Assembly: GCA_034189325.1 (NCBI GenBank) | Contig: JAXHUM010000073.1 | Span: 1 to 16,839 of the forward strand | Source: JAXHUM01 sp034189325 | Lineage (GTDB): Bacteria; Desulfobacterota; DSM-4660; Desulfatiglandales; Desulfatiglandaceae | Reading direction: 5' to 3' | Length of the DNA stretch: 16,839 bases | Shown: positions 1-7,597 of the stretch, piece by piece | Position numbering within the stretch: position 1 is the stretch's first letter | How the letters are laid out: each line of letters opens with the position of its first letter | Program-made: the position numbers and the translations under genes | Notes under the pieces: model-generated | Databases searched by the model: none | What the model was told of the DNA's origin: nothing | What the model saw: the letters and a program-made list of their open reading frames with translations, nothing else

Positions 1-170
1 AATTAAAAAACAACTGTTAGAGACATGAAACGGAACAGGTACATTGGATGAACATACCGTTGATTGTTGATGAACCATAAATAAGGTGTGATAACAGCTA
101 CATGTTTAGCCCAATTCCGATTCCGATTGTTAAGAGACTATGCCCTCGGCTATGAATCGGCCCGTACGAC

Positions 171-2141
171 CTACAAGGGGCTCTCATCTGGGATCCCCAT
201 TTCTTGCAGGTCATCGGCCACGTCCTTCATGCCCAACTGCTCAAGTTTCCGCCTTGTGGGAATTCCGGACTTCAGGTCCCATCCCCTTTCATCGTAGTAG
301 TTGTCCAGGGTCTTTTCAAAATCCTGCGGTGTGAAAGCCTTTGACTTGAAATAATCGGTGGCCGGTACCAGGGTGTCTCCTTTCTCGAGAGGCTCTCTGA
401 CCCATCGTTCAGGAAACCGGTCATCCTTTCTTGTGAATCCTTCTCTGGCGTTGAGTGCCTTGTAGATATTAAAGGCCCTGTCAGCGGATCTTATCAATTC
501 CTCAGGGGTGATATTGATGCCTGTTGCCGCCGTGAAGAGCTGGGCGCAGGTTTCAATGCTATAGAGACTACTGCACTGCATCCTGAAACAGATGCCCAGG
601 CTATTGAGGACTTCGGCCCAGTTTTCATAATGGACTTGAAGTCGCCCGATATCAAACCCGGGAGGCACGAAGATCCTTTCCATGGCTTCAGGAGGAACGC
701 CCTGTTTGACCGCGATCTTTTGAAAAAACTCCGGCTTTCTGCCGACGGCCACAGTCATACCGCCGACAGGCATATCATGGCCGCCCCTGGGATTGGTGAC
801 CTGTCCAAAGGCCTCCACCCCAAAGCTGGCCCTTATGTCAAAATCAGGTTCTGTCCCTTTGATATGGATGGCGTACTTGGCAGAGTCCTTCCCAAGGCGT
901 TGGATCGCCTCAATATATCCGCAACCAAGGACCTGGCCAAAACCCTCCTGGTTTACCGTAAGCGCCAGGAGATCTTCCAGGGCTTCAAAGCCCATCCCCG
1001 ATTTCAGTTCAATCCCTCCAGTGTCCTCTTTGTTGATAACTCCATTTTCGAAAAGGTCCACGGCCCAATCAAGCACACTGTGATAGGTCATAAAATCCAG
1101 GCCCATCCTGTTGAAACGATCACAGTACTCAGCGGCCCAGCTTATATCAGGAAAACCCAGACCATGACAAAAACCCAACTCAAGAGGTGTGGAAAGGGCT
1201 GTGATGCAACCGGCAAAGGGGCCTTCTTTGACCTCGACCACCGCCTTGTCGGCTGAACCGCATGAGGCGCATGAGAGGGACCGCGTCCTGATCTTTAAGA
1301 ATTGTTCGGCGCCGAAACGTTTTACGAGATCCTGGGTTGTTTCCTCGGAGATGATCTCTCTTTGATTTTTGGCGGAGATGTGCCCTGCCGCGGCCCACAC
1401 CGGTTGAATGAAGAAGAGGTTCAGGTTGGTCCACTTTTCACGGAGAGGGTCTTGCATGAATTTCGCGTTCAGGGAATCGGAAAGGGCCATGAACTTCTTG
1501 GAATCAGCCACCTCAAGTCCCTTGGTCCCATCCACTACAATCGCTTTCAAGTTTTTCGACCCCATGTTCCCGCCCAAGGTCCTGCCGATCGTGCCGACCT
1601 TGTTGATCAGGACTATTGCAAGCTTGAGCATCCTTTCTCCGGCAGGGCCGATGCAGGCGATGGAGGAGGTGCCGCCATGTCTTTCCCTAAGGATGTTCGT
1701 GGCATCGGCCATGTCCTTTCCCCAGAGATCGTCGGCATCACAGATCTTCACATCATCGTCTACGATCTTGAGATACGCCGGCTTATCCGCCTTGCCGGTT
1801 ATGATCACGTGGTCGTATCCTGCCCATTTCAAGGCGGCTCCGAAATCCATGCCGCCAACGGCCGTCGATACGGTCCCGGCACTCGGACATTTCGTCGTCA
1901 CGACTGTCTTGGGAGCGCAGGGCGCGAGTGTGCCCACAAGGACTCCTGCGCCGATAATTATGGGCATGAGGGGGTCATAGGGGTCTAACCTCGGTGTTGT
2001 ATGATCGTAGGCCAGCTTTGCGTTCAGTCCCCATCCACCGATAAAGTCCTTTGCCAAGGTTGTATCCAGCTCCTCCGTCCTGGTGGCGCCGTTTGTCAAA
2101 TCAACATACAGTATCCTGCCTGCATAGCCCTTACTTCCCAT
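171..2141 (-). CDS. Aldehyde:ferredoxin oxidoreductase family protein, BamB-like
   Basis: 656 aa, close to the usual family length. The N-terminus (GGWGLNAKLAYD, then KWAGYDHVIITGK and TLGGNMGSKNLKAIV) is typical of tungsten bis-pterin AOR enzymes and resembles BamB of class II benzoyl-CoA reductase. These enzymes oxidise aldehydes with ferredoxin as acceptor, or in BamB reduce the aromatic ring. The cluster region reads C291-A-S-C294-G-S-A-D298: the third cysteine of the usual CxxCxxxC is aspartate. The distal ligand is probably Cys518 (SLGIC), and Asn513 stands where AORs usually have a pterin-binding Asp. Start ATG follows a GGGAGGTG ribosome site. It is the last gene of the reductase operon, 13 nt after the ferredoxin. 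It could recycle reduced ferredoxin for the ATP-dependent reductase or be a catalytic subunit itself. The family is certain; the substrate is unknown. Confidence 0.9.
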   Translation of the reverse strand: MGSKGYAGRILYVDLTNGATRTEELDTTLAKDFIGGWGLNAKLAYDHTTPRLDPYDPLMPIIIGAGVLVGTLAPCAPKTVVTTKCPSAGTVSTAVGGMDFGAALKWAGYDHVIITGKADKPAYLKIVDDDVKICDADDLWGKDMADATNILRERHGGTSSIACIGPAGERMLKLAIVLINKVGTIGRTLGGNMGSKNLKAIVVDGTKGLEVADSKKFMALSDSLNAKFMQDPLREKWTNLNLFFIQPVWAAAGHISAKNQREIISEETTQDLVKRFGAEQFLKIRTRSLSCASCGSADKAVVEVKEGPFAGCITALSTPLELGFCHGLGFPDISWAAEYCDRFNRMGLDFMTYHSVLDWAVDLFENGVINKEDTGGIELKSGMGFEALEDLLALTVNQEGFGQVLGCGYIEAIQRLGKDSAKYAIHIKGTEPDFDIRASFGVEAFGQVTNPRGGHDMPVGGMTVAVGRKPEFFQKIAVKQGVPPEAMERIFVPPGFDIGRLQVHYENWAEVLNSLGICFRMQCSSLYSIETCAQLFTAATGINITPEELIRSADRAFNIYKALNAREGFTRKDDRFPERWVREPLEKGDTLVPATDYFKSKAFTPQDFEKTLDNYYDERGWDLKSGIPTRRKLEQLGMKDVADDLQEMGIPDESPL

Positions 2142-2154
2142 GGTTCACCTCCCT

Positions 2155-2391
2155 TCATGTCAAGCAGCCAAAGGCGCACGCCTCAATACAGCTGCCGCAC
2201 TCTGTACAATCGTCTGTCCGACTGACGTTGAAACTGATACCATTGGCTGTGGTCTGCAGGACTTCTATGTAGGCCAGGGCAGGATTGAACATATCGTGAA
2301 ACAGCATGGAGCAGGTTAACTGACAACGCCTACAGCCGGTACAATGTTCCTCTGCTATAGCAAAGCTTTGGGCTTCTTCCTGTCTTGTCAT
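2155..2391 (-). CDS. Two-[4Fe-4S] ferredoxin-like electron carrier
   Basis: 78 aa, soluble, with two complete CxxCxxCxxxC motifs: Cys17/20/23/27 and Cys62/65/68/72, plus an extra Cys76 near the C-terminus. The spacer between the motifs is longer than in clostridial ferredoxins, so it resembles the small iron-sulfur subunits encoded beside AOR enzymes. BamC of the class II reductase is larger. Start ATG has a GGGAGGTGA ribosome site 3 nt upstream. It sits between the reductase subunits and the AOR, which suggests it passes electrons from the AOR to the ATPase/reductase complex (inference). The class I benzoyl-CoA reductases of Thauera and Azoarcus also depend on a ferredoxin donor. Confidence 0.88.
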   Translation of the reverse strand: MTRQEEAQSFAIAEEHCTGCRRCQLTCSMLFHDMFNPALAYIEVLQTTANGISFNVSRTDDCTECGSCIEACAFGCLT

Positions 2392-2440
2392 ACGTCACCT
2401 CCCGAAGGTATCTTGATAGGGTGTCGAATGATGAAGGCGC

Positions 2441-3787
2441 TTAGGTCGAGGTCTGTTTCTCCATTTTTGCTCTTTTGGCTTCCCTTCTCTTTTTCACCCT
2501 CTTGGCCTGCTCGACAAAGACCCTGATCTGTCTAAGAGAAGGGCCTTCTGAGAAGTCTCTCGGATCCGCCGGACTTCCCTCCAGGATAAAGCCGGGTAGC
2601 CCCAGGTCCCTCTTGATGTCCTCCATCTCTGCAAGCTCCCCGTAGGAGACTCCCTTGCATGCGCGGACAGCGTGCCAGACCCCTCCATCCGCCTCAGACT
2701 CGATCGCGATCTTCTTCATCATGGCTATTCCGGGATCGAGCCGCGGCCATACTTCCAACGCAATGATTTCCTTGGCTATCTCCCAGAGGCATTCGTCTAA
2801 GTTCGTCGGATCTCTCCGCTCTCTGAACCAATCAGGTGTGTCTTCTTTACACAACTCAAACCTGTAAGTGGCGCCCCACATCTCCAGATAGGGGGATGCC
2901 ACAAAAGTGGCGCCCAACGATTCGAAGTACCTCAAGACATTGAGGAGATACCAGCCAGGTTGGGCCTGCCAGAGTAGTCGGACCTGCTCATTTTCAATGG
3001 CGGCAATCCCCTTTTCCACTCTCTCTTCGAGTTCTTCAATAATCGCTTCCAGGACCTTTGTCGCGTCTCGGCTTGTGGGCAGGGAAACAATGAGATTTTC
3101 AAAGGTGAAAAGGCTTCGGATGCTGATAGGGGAGGGTTTTTGTCTCCATAATCGCATGAGTTTGTCCCAGAGCACTTCATTGCGGTGCATGGTGATGATG
3201 CTGTTGATCATCTTTTCCTCCTGCACCTTTTGGTCTAAGGACCATTCGAGAAACTCTATACAATCTTTCAACTGTGCAACAACATATTCAACGCTGTCCC
3301 TCACAGCCTCCTCTCCCCAGTTCTTTTGGGATCCGGAATGGACAGGGGCGATATCCAGGACCGTGAAAGGAACATTATGGTACCTGGCAAGGGCCTCAAA
3401 CCATTTGGCCTGGACAATGCAGTAGCCTTCGGTGCCCATCACGGCCATCGGTTTTGGGTACTTCCCGAGAAAGCCTTTGTCCTGAATCATGGAGCCGACC
3501 GTCATGCGGGCATAAGAGCAGAGTTCATGGGGAAAACCGCAGCTCTCAGCTGTTTCCGCAAGGCTCACATCCCTTGTGAATCCGCATATCGATCCATACC
3601 ACTCTCCCGCCACAAAGACGGCGTCAAAGGCATTGACCAGTTGTGGCGGGACCATTGCCGTGCCGATGATCACGGGCTTGCCATTTGTGACATTTTGGTT
3701 GATCTCTATATTGTAGGCATTGTTTACCTCTTTCAAAAGCTTCCAGGTCTTAAGCGGGGGGCCCGTATCCTTTTTTTCTTTAGCCAT
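2441..3787 (-). CDS. Benzoyl-CoA reductase/2-hydroxyacyl-CoA dehydratase family subunit, BcrB/BzdO-like
   Basis: 448 aa, the length of BcrB/BzdO. The opening PPLKTWKLLKEVNNAYN, the cysteine-bearing stretch CGFTRDVSLAETAESCGFPHELC and TEGYCIVQAKWFEALARYHNVPF are typical of this subunit of ATP-dependent benzoyl-CoA reductases. In that enzyme it forms a heterodimer with the BcrC/BzdN-type subunit, binds a [4Fe-4S] cluster and helps two-electron ring reduction. The C-terminal tail is very basic (KRVKKRREAKRAKMEK). Start ATG follows AAGGAGAG. It lies 27 nt after the partner subunit in the operon. The 2-hydroxyacyl-CoA dehydratase alternative is less likely, because two separate ATPase genes accompany two HgdB-type subunits here. 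Ring substrate cannot be read from sequence: benzoyl-CoA, a methyl- or hydroxybenzoyl-CoA or a related acyl-CoA are all possible. Confidence 0.88.
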   Translation of the reverse strand: MAKEKKDTGPPLKTWKLLKEVNNAYNIEINQNVTNGKPVIIGTAMVPPQLVNAFDAVFVAGEWYGSICGFTRDVSLAETAESCGFPHELCSYARMTVGSMIQDKGFLGKYPKPMAVMGTEGYCIVQAKWFEALARYHNVPFTVLDIAPVHSGSQKNWGEEAVRDSVEYVVAQLKDCIEFLEWSLDQKVQEEKMINSIITMHRNEVLWDKLMRLWRQKPSPISIRSLFTFENLIVSLPTSRDATKVLEAIIEELEERVEKGIAAIENEQVRLLWQAQPGWYLLNVLRYFESLGATFVASPYLEMWGATYRFELCKEDTPDWFRERRDPTNLDECLWEIAKEIIALEVWPRLDPGIAMMKKIAIESEADGGVWHAVRACKGVSYGELAEMEDIKRDLGLPGFILEGSPADPRDFSEGPSLRQIRVFVEQAKRVKKRREAKRAKMEKQTST

Positions 3788-3814
3788 GATCTACTCTCCT
3801 TGCCGTGCGGTAGT

Positions 3815-5098
3815 CTAGAGACTGATTCCCTGTCTGATTTCCGGGTCTATCATATAGTCCACAGGATGGAGCATCTCAATGAAGGCCTGAACCCTGGTCT
3901 TAATCTGACCGACAGTTACCATGTTGTCGATTTCGAGAAAGAGGGTCGGGATGCCTACATGTTGAAATGCCTGGGTCACGTGATGGAAATCAAATCCATG
4001 GGGATCGCAAAATTTCTGTTCCACGGCAATAACACCCTCCACCTTATGATTGATGGCCAGCTGGAGTGCGTGACGGAACCTACAGATTCTCTCAGGGGTT
4101 TGAAAGGAGAGCGTTTTTGGGAGTTCTTGTTTCGGGTCCGGTTTCAGGTCGAAACAGGCCACATCTCTGAAGGGACAGGTTTTGCACTGAATCCACCTCG
4201 TGGGAGAATGCTTTGTGGGACAGGGTGGTCTTGCAATAAGATATCTCTCTACAAGTGCCCTTAACGGGTCTTTCCCAGCCTGGTCTACGGAGGTTGTCCC
4301 ACAAGCGTATCTGGTGCAAGTGCATGTATCATCAGCGACCACCCACGCTCCAATATCTTTTTCGATCAGGTCGATTAATTTCACATTGTCCACAGGACTG
4401 CCCACCAACATGACCCGACTGGCTCCCACATCCAAGGATTCCCTTGAGGGCACTTCCCGGATAAGTTTCTTCAGGAGCCTGGTGTGATCGGCCTTGTCGG
4501 TAAGCATGCTGGAGAGAGTCAGGAGATAGGCCTCCCTCCCCGATATCTTGGGAGGGGCCTCTTTCCTGCCCTCAAACAGCTCAGATATGGATGAACGATT
4601 CTCGTTATAGACGGCTATGGCTTCACGCAAGTCGTCGTCCGAGATTGTCCTGCCGAATAGGTCTTCGAGGTCTTTCTTGAACCTCACAAGTTCTTTGTAA
4701 TAGTAGTTCTTGGCTTCCGGCGTATCAATGATGCCGGGGAGATATAAAAACTTCGTATAGGGAAGACCCATTGAGCGTTGAAGGTTTTCAAAGGCAAGTC
4801 TCATCGTGGCACAGCTATAGGCTGTGACCAATCCATCCATGTAATCCAGCTGGCCGGCCAAACCCTGATGGAGGATACTCCGGGCAAAAGTGCAGTAGTA
4901 TGTCTGCATCAAGGTTTCACTGAGGGTCGGCGCCTCCTCCGTGGTCAGTATCCTTGTTGGAATTGCGCCGGCAGCATAGATGATTTCCTCAGGAACGTAG
5001 CTGCAAAGATAGCCGAAGATCTGTTTTCCCGTCCGTTCTTTGAGTTCTTTGGCGTGTCCGTAACGATCCCTCACAATCGCTTCAAATTCGCTAAACAT
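3815..5098 (-). CDS. Benzoyl-CoA reductase family catalytic subunit, BcrC/BzdN-like
   Basis: 427 aa from ATG at 5098, somewhat longer than typical BzdN/BcrC (about 380). An upstream in-frame ATG at 5251 would add 51 residues (478 aa). The 5098 start is preferred because it has an AAAGGGGG ribosome site and gives the usual family N-terminus; the extra 51 residues are basic and fall inside the preceding ATPase gene. Family marks: FGYLCSYVPEEIIYAAGAIP, YSCATMR, DDTCTCTRYACGTT, and a late KFCDPHGFDFHH. Several of these cysteines would hold the [4Fe-4S] cluster. It is expected to pair with the 448-aa subunit and receive electrons at low potential from the two ATPases. The start overlaps the stop of the preceding ATPase by 8 nt, indicating translational coupling and a fixed complex. 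Confidence 0.88.
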   Translation of the reverse strand: MFSEFEAIVRDRYGHAKELKERTGKQIFGYLCSYVPEEIIYAAGAIPTRILTTEEAPTLSETLMQTYYCTFARSILHQGLAGQLDYMDGLVTAYSCATMRLAFENLQRSMGLPYTKFLYLPGIIDTPEAKNYYYKELVRFKKDLEDLFGRTISDDDLREAIAVYNENRSSISELFEGRKEAPPKISGREAYLLTLSSMLTDKADHTRLLKKLIREVPSRESLDVGASRVMLVGSPVDNVKLIDLIEKDIGAWVVADDTCTCTRYACGTTSVDQAGKDPLRALVERYLIARPPCPTKHSPTRWIQCKTCPFRDVACFDLKPDPKQELPKTLSFQTPERICRFRHALQLAINHKVEGVIAVEQKFCDPHGFDFHHVTQAFQHVGIPTLFLEIDNMVTVGQIKTRVQAFIEMLHPVDYMIDPEIRQGISL

Positions 5099-5918
5099 GC
5101 TCGGCCCCCTTTCGTTCCGTTTGTTTGGAAAGGACCTCCCGCGCAAAAAGCGCGGCTCCAAGAGCGCCGATAATCTGTGGTTCAGGTGGAATCTTTGCGT
5201 CGAGGCCCAACCTCTCCTGGACTCTCTTGGTGACGCCGATGTTTTTCGCAATGCCCCCTGAAATCACCAGGTCTTTTTCCATCTGAGACCTTCCCATAAG
5301 ACTGACCACTCGGCTGGTCAGGGCATCGCAGGCCCCTGCCAAGATATCCTCCTTGTGGACGCCGTTTCTCATGAGTTCCATGACCTCGGAACGGGCAAAA
5401 AGGACACACGTGCTGGTGACCGGGGCAGCCTCTTCAACAATCTTCAATGAAAGCTCACCTATCGATTCAAGAGGGACACCCACCAATCGGGCCATGATCT
5501 CCATGGATCTGCCGGCTCCTGCAGCGCATTTGTCATTCATCACAAAACTGGTCACTTTGCCTGTCTCGTCGCAGGTGACAACCTTGCAGTCTTGTCCTCC
5601 CATATCCAAGACGGTGCGGGCGGAAGGAAAGACCCAATGGGCGCCCTTGGCGTGACAGGAAATCTCGGTGATGTTCTTATCGGCGAAAGGGACGATCACC
5701 CTGCCGTAACCGGTGGATATAATATATTGGATATCCTCAGGATTGATATCTCCCTCTTCAAGGGCCTTATCCAGGACTCTCTTTGCCGTCCCGGCACTGT
5801 CCGCTCCAGTGGGAATGATGGCGGAAGACACGATCTTCCCTTCTTGATCACCATCGTCAAACGCCATAATCACGACATCCGCACTCATTGAGCCGATATC
5901 AATCCCCGCCGTTATCAT
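5091..5918 (-). CDS. BadF/BadG/BcrA/BcrD-type ATPase, activator subunit 2
   Basis: 275 aa from ATG 5918 (a 282-aa form from 5939 is possible). 5918 is preferred because an AGGAGG site sits 5 nt upstream and the protein then opens directly with the phosphate-binding motif GIDIGSMSADVV. ASKHA-fold ATPase; two such subunits hold one bridging [4Fe-4S] cluster and use ATP to fire electrons into the HgdB-type heterodimer. Both cluster cysteines known from HgdC-like activators are visible: Cys131 in NDKCAAGAGR and Cys171 in STCVLFARSEV. The second phosphate motif is VLDMGGQDCK, and the C-terminal ISGGIAKN and IIGALGAALFA close the fold. The short length matches BzdP/BzdQ-type subunits better than the 438-aa BcrA. 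The gene begins 13 nt after the first ATPase. Confidence 0.9.
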   Translation of the reverse strand: MITAGIDIGSMSADVVIMAFDDGDQEGKIVSSAIIPTGADSAGTAKRVLDKALEEGDINPEDIQYIISTGYGRVIVPFADKNITEISCHAKGAHWVFPSARTVLDMGGQDCKVVTCDETGKVTSFVMNDKCAAGAGRSMEIMARLVGVPLESIGELSLKIVEEAAPVTSTCVLFARSEVMELMRNGVHKEDILAGACDALTSRVVSLMGRSQMEKDLVISGGIAKNIGVTKRVQERLGLDAKIPPEPQIIGALGAALFAREVLSKQTERKGAEHV

Positions 5919-5931
5919 GTCCACCTCCTCA

Positions 5932-6699
5932 CTAGACAAGCTCTCTGGCTTCTATGGCAGCCCCCAGAGCAATCGCGATGTCCGGGGCCTCAGGGACTTT
6001 GACAGGCACGCCTAAAACCTCTGACAGGGCCTTGACCATGCCGGTATTTCTGGCAACACCTCCGAGAAAGACAACGTCCTTTTCAAGCTTTACCGCCTTC
6101 ATAAGGGCTTCTATCTTTGAAGCAATAGAATCGAGAACAGCCATGAGAATGTCCGACGGACTCTCTCCCATATGAATAAGAGACACGACCTCGGATTCGG
6201 CAAAAACAGCGCACGTGCTATTCATGATGATGCTCTTTTGTGATTTCAGGGCTGTTTCTCCGATATGCTCGATATCCATCTCAAGGGCCCTGGCCACAAC
6301 ATCGAGGAAGAGACCGCTTCCGGAACCGCATTTCTGGTTCACCCTGTAGTCCATCACGATGCCGGTTTCATCACATCGCATGACCACGGAACTCTCGGCA
6401 CCCATGTCAATGACCGTCCTGGCAGAAGGATAAAGGTAAACGGCCGCATTGGCGGCACAAGAGACATCCGATAGAAAGTCGTCAGCCTCCTCCCAGTCAT
6501 CTCCGACCAGGCCCGATGCAATAAGGCATTCCAAATCTCCCCGCTTCGTATTCGCCTTTTCCAGGACTTGAGCAAGGATATTGTCTGCTTCAACCCTCCA
6601 GGTATTCCGGAGCGGTTGTATACTGTAAAATATCTCATCATCGTCCATGATCACAGCCTTGGCCGTACTTGACCCAATGTCAATACCACCTACTTTCAT
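5932..6699 (-). CDS. BadF/BadG/BcrA/BcrD-type ATPase, activator subunit 1
   Basis: 255 aa. Opens with GGIDIGSSTAKAVIM (phosphate 1), has TVIDMGAESSVV (phosphate 2), and both expected cluster ligands, Cys124 in NQKCGSGSG and Cys163 in NSTCAVFAESEV. It ends with FLGGVARNTG and AIALGAAIEA. It is clearly diverged from the second ATPase, as expected for the two non-identical ATPases of class I benzoyl-CoA reductases; 2-hydroxyacyl-CoA dehydratases use a homodimer of one. It is on the short side for the family. Start ATG follows GAGGGAG. It is the first gene of the operon and lies about 120 bp downstream of the 38-bp palindrome and TTGACA promoter, so its expression is probably repressor-controlled. 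Confidence 0.9.
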   Translation of the reverse strand: MKVGGIDIGSSTAKAVIMDDDEIFYSIQPLRNTWRVEADNILAQVLEKANTKRGDLECLIASGLVGDDWEEADDFLSDVSCAANAAVYLYPSARTVIDMGAESSVVMRCDETGIVMDYRVNQKCGSGSGLFLDVVARALEMDIEHIGETALKSQKSIIMNSTCAVFAESEVVSLIHMGESPSDILMAVLDSIASKIEALMKAVKLEKDVVFLGGVARNTGMVKALSEVLGVPVKVPEAPDIAIALGAAIEARELV

Positions 6700-6818
6700 G
6701 GCGAATCTCCCTCTTTCAAAAAGGACATACCACTCAGATACACTTTCCCGTCGTTGCTTGTTGACGGTTAAGGCCGTCCTACACAGATGCCTCCACCCTT
6801 TTGGGGGACAGTCCCTCG

Positions 6819-6856
6819 CAAAGATATTAAACCGGACGTCCGGTTTAATATCTTTG
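6819..6856. promoter_or_regulatory. Perfect 38-bp palindrome, probable TetR operator
   Basis: Every base from 6819 to 6837 pairs with its mirror 6838-6856; the core is AAACCGGACGTCCGGTTT. It covers the -10 hexamer and probable start site of the reductase operon promoter, a classic repressor position. Best candidate binder is the TetR protein encoded at 6950-7552, by proximity only. A cruciform or transcript hairpin is also possible. Confidence 0.8.
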
Positions 6857-6881
6857 TATAAACCCCCTTTTTATCTGTCAA
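6853..6881 (-). promoter_or_regulatory. Sigma70-type promoter of the reductase operon
   Basis: On the minus strand TTGACA (6881-6876) is followed after 17 nt by TACAAA (6858-6853). The -35 is a perfect consensus match; the -10 matches at four of six positions and overlaps the palindrome's edge. Predicted start is near 6846, about 145 nt ahead of the first ATPase ATG. Two short T tracts (6894-6900, 6883-6889) lie just upstream. Confidence 0.6.
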
Positions 6882-6949
6882 GAAAAAAATCCGAAAAAAA
6901 TAATTGAAGATGTCGCACCCTGAGCCGCCAATTGACTCATGGTTGCGTT

Positions 6950-7552
6950 TCAGTCTTTTCTCAGGAAGCCGAGGACCATGGCCTCGATCATTTCAACCAC
7001 GTCATCGATTTCAAAGGCCTCCTTGTCAAATCTCCATTGCATTTCCAGACCAAACATGAGTGCAAGCAATATAGCTGAAAGGTGGCGAAGATCCACATCT
7101 TTGTAGATCCCCTCTTCGAGGCCCTTTTTAATGCCGACGGTGGTCAGCCTTCGGTACTTGGAGAAAAAAGACTTGATCAACTTGTTGTATTCGTTGTTCT
7201 TGTCTATTGTGGCAAGAAACGCTGTCAGACCCGCAAACAGGGGCTGACCTGTTTTGATCGCTTCGAAGGACCCTCTGATCCTATTGGTCAGGTAATCTTC
7301 GCTTGTCTTGGCATCCTTGAGCTTATCGTCCACGACCGTATAAAGCCTGTTATCAAGCTCATTTAAGACAGCTAAGAGGATCTCTTCCTTTCTTTTGAAA
7401 TAATGATGAATGGCGCCCTTACTAAGCCCGGAATGATCGGAAATGGACTTCATGGTGACATTGTTGTAGCCCAGGTCGACAATGCAATCGAGGGCGGCAT
7501 TGAGGATCTGCCTTTTCCTGTCTTCCTTCTGTAGGTGGTTGGTTTTTTTCAT
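6950..7552 (-). CDS. TetR/AcrR family transcriptional regulator
   Basis: 200 aa. The N-terminal helix-turn-helix is plain: RQILNAALDCIVDLGYNN, then VTMKSISDHSGLSKGAIHHYF and KRKEEIL, at about residues 14-60. The C-terminal ligand domain (FEAIKTGQPLFAGLTAFL and on) is helical and unassigned. Family members are usually one-domain repressors released by a small ligand, often an acyl-CoA in catabolic clusters. It lies 45 nt after the flavoprotein gene on the same strand, so it may be cotranscribed with the upstream operon, and it directly precedes the 38-bp palindrome at the reductase promoter, its likely operator. The ribosome site before the ATG is weak, consistent with low expression. Ligand unknown. 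Confidence 0.9.
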   Translation of the reverse strand: MKKTNHLQKEDRKRQILNAALDCIVDLGYNNVTMKSISDHSGLSKGAIHHYFKRKEEILLAVLNELDNRLYTVVDDKLKDAKTSEDYLTNRIRGSFEAIKTGQPLFAGLTAFLATIDKNNEYNKLIKSFFSKYRRLTTVGIKKGLEEGIYKDVDLRHLSAILLALMFGLEMQWRFDKEAFEIDDVVEMIEAMVLGFLRKD

Positions 7553-7597
7553 ACGTAAGTCTTCATTCGCCGTAATGATTTGCTTAAAACCAAAGGA

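Noticed and set aside
3326..4264. A 312-codon plus-strand open frame opposite the two HgdB-type genes
   Set aside because: It lies antisense to two well-supported genes, spans the junction between them, and its translation shows no family features.
5099..5251. N-terminal extension of the BcrC/BzdN-like subunit from ATG 5251
   Set aside because: The added 51 residues are basic, unlike the family, and overlap the ATPase gene; ATG 5098 has a ribosome site and gives the family N-terminus.
6883..6949. Rho-independent terminator after the TetR gene
   Set aside because: T tracts are present on the minus strand, but only a weak TGAG/CTCA stem lies upstream and it is not adjacent to them.
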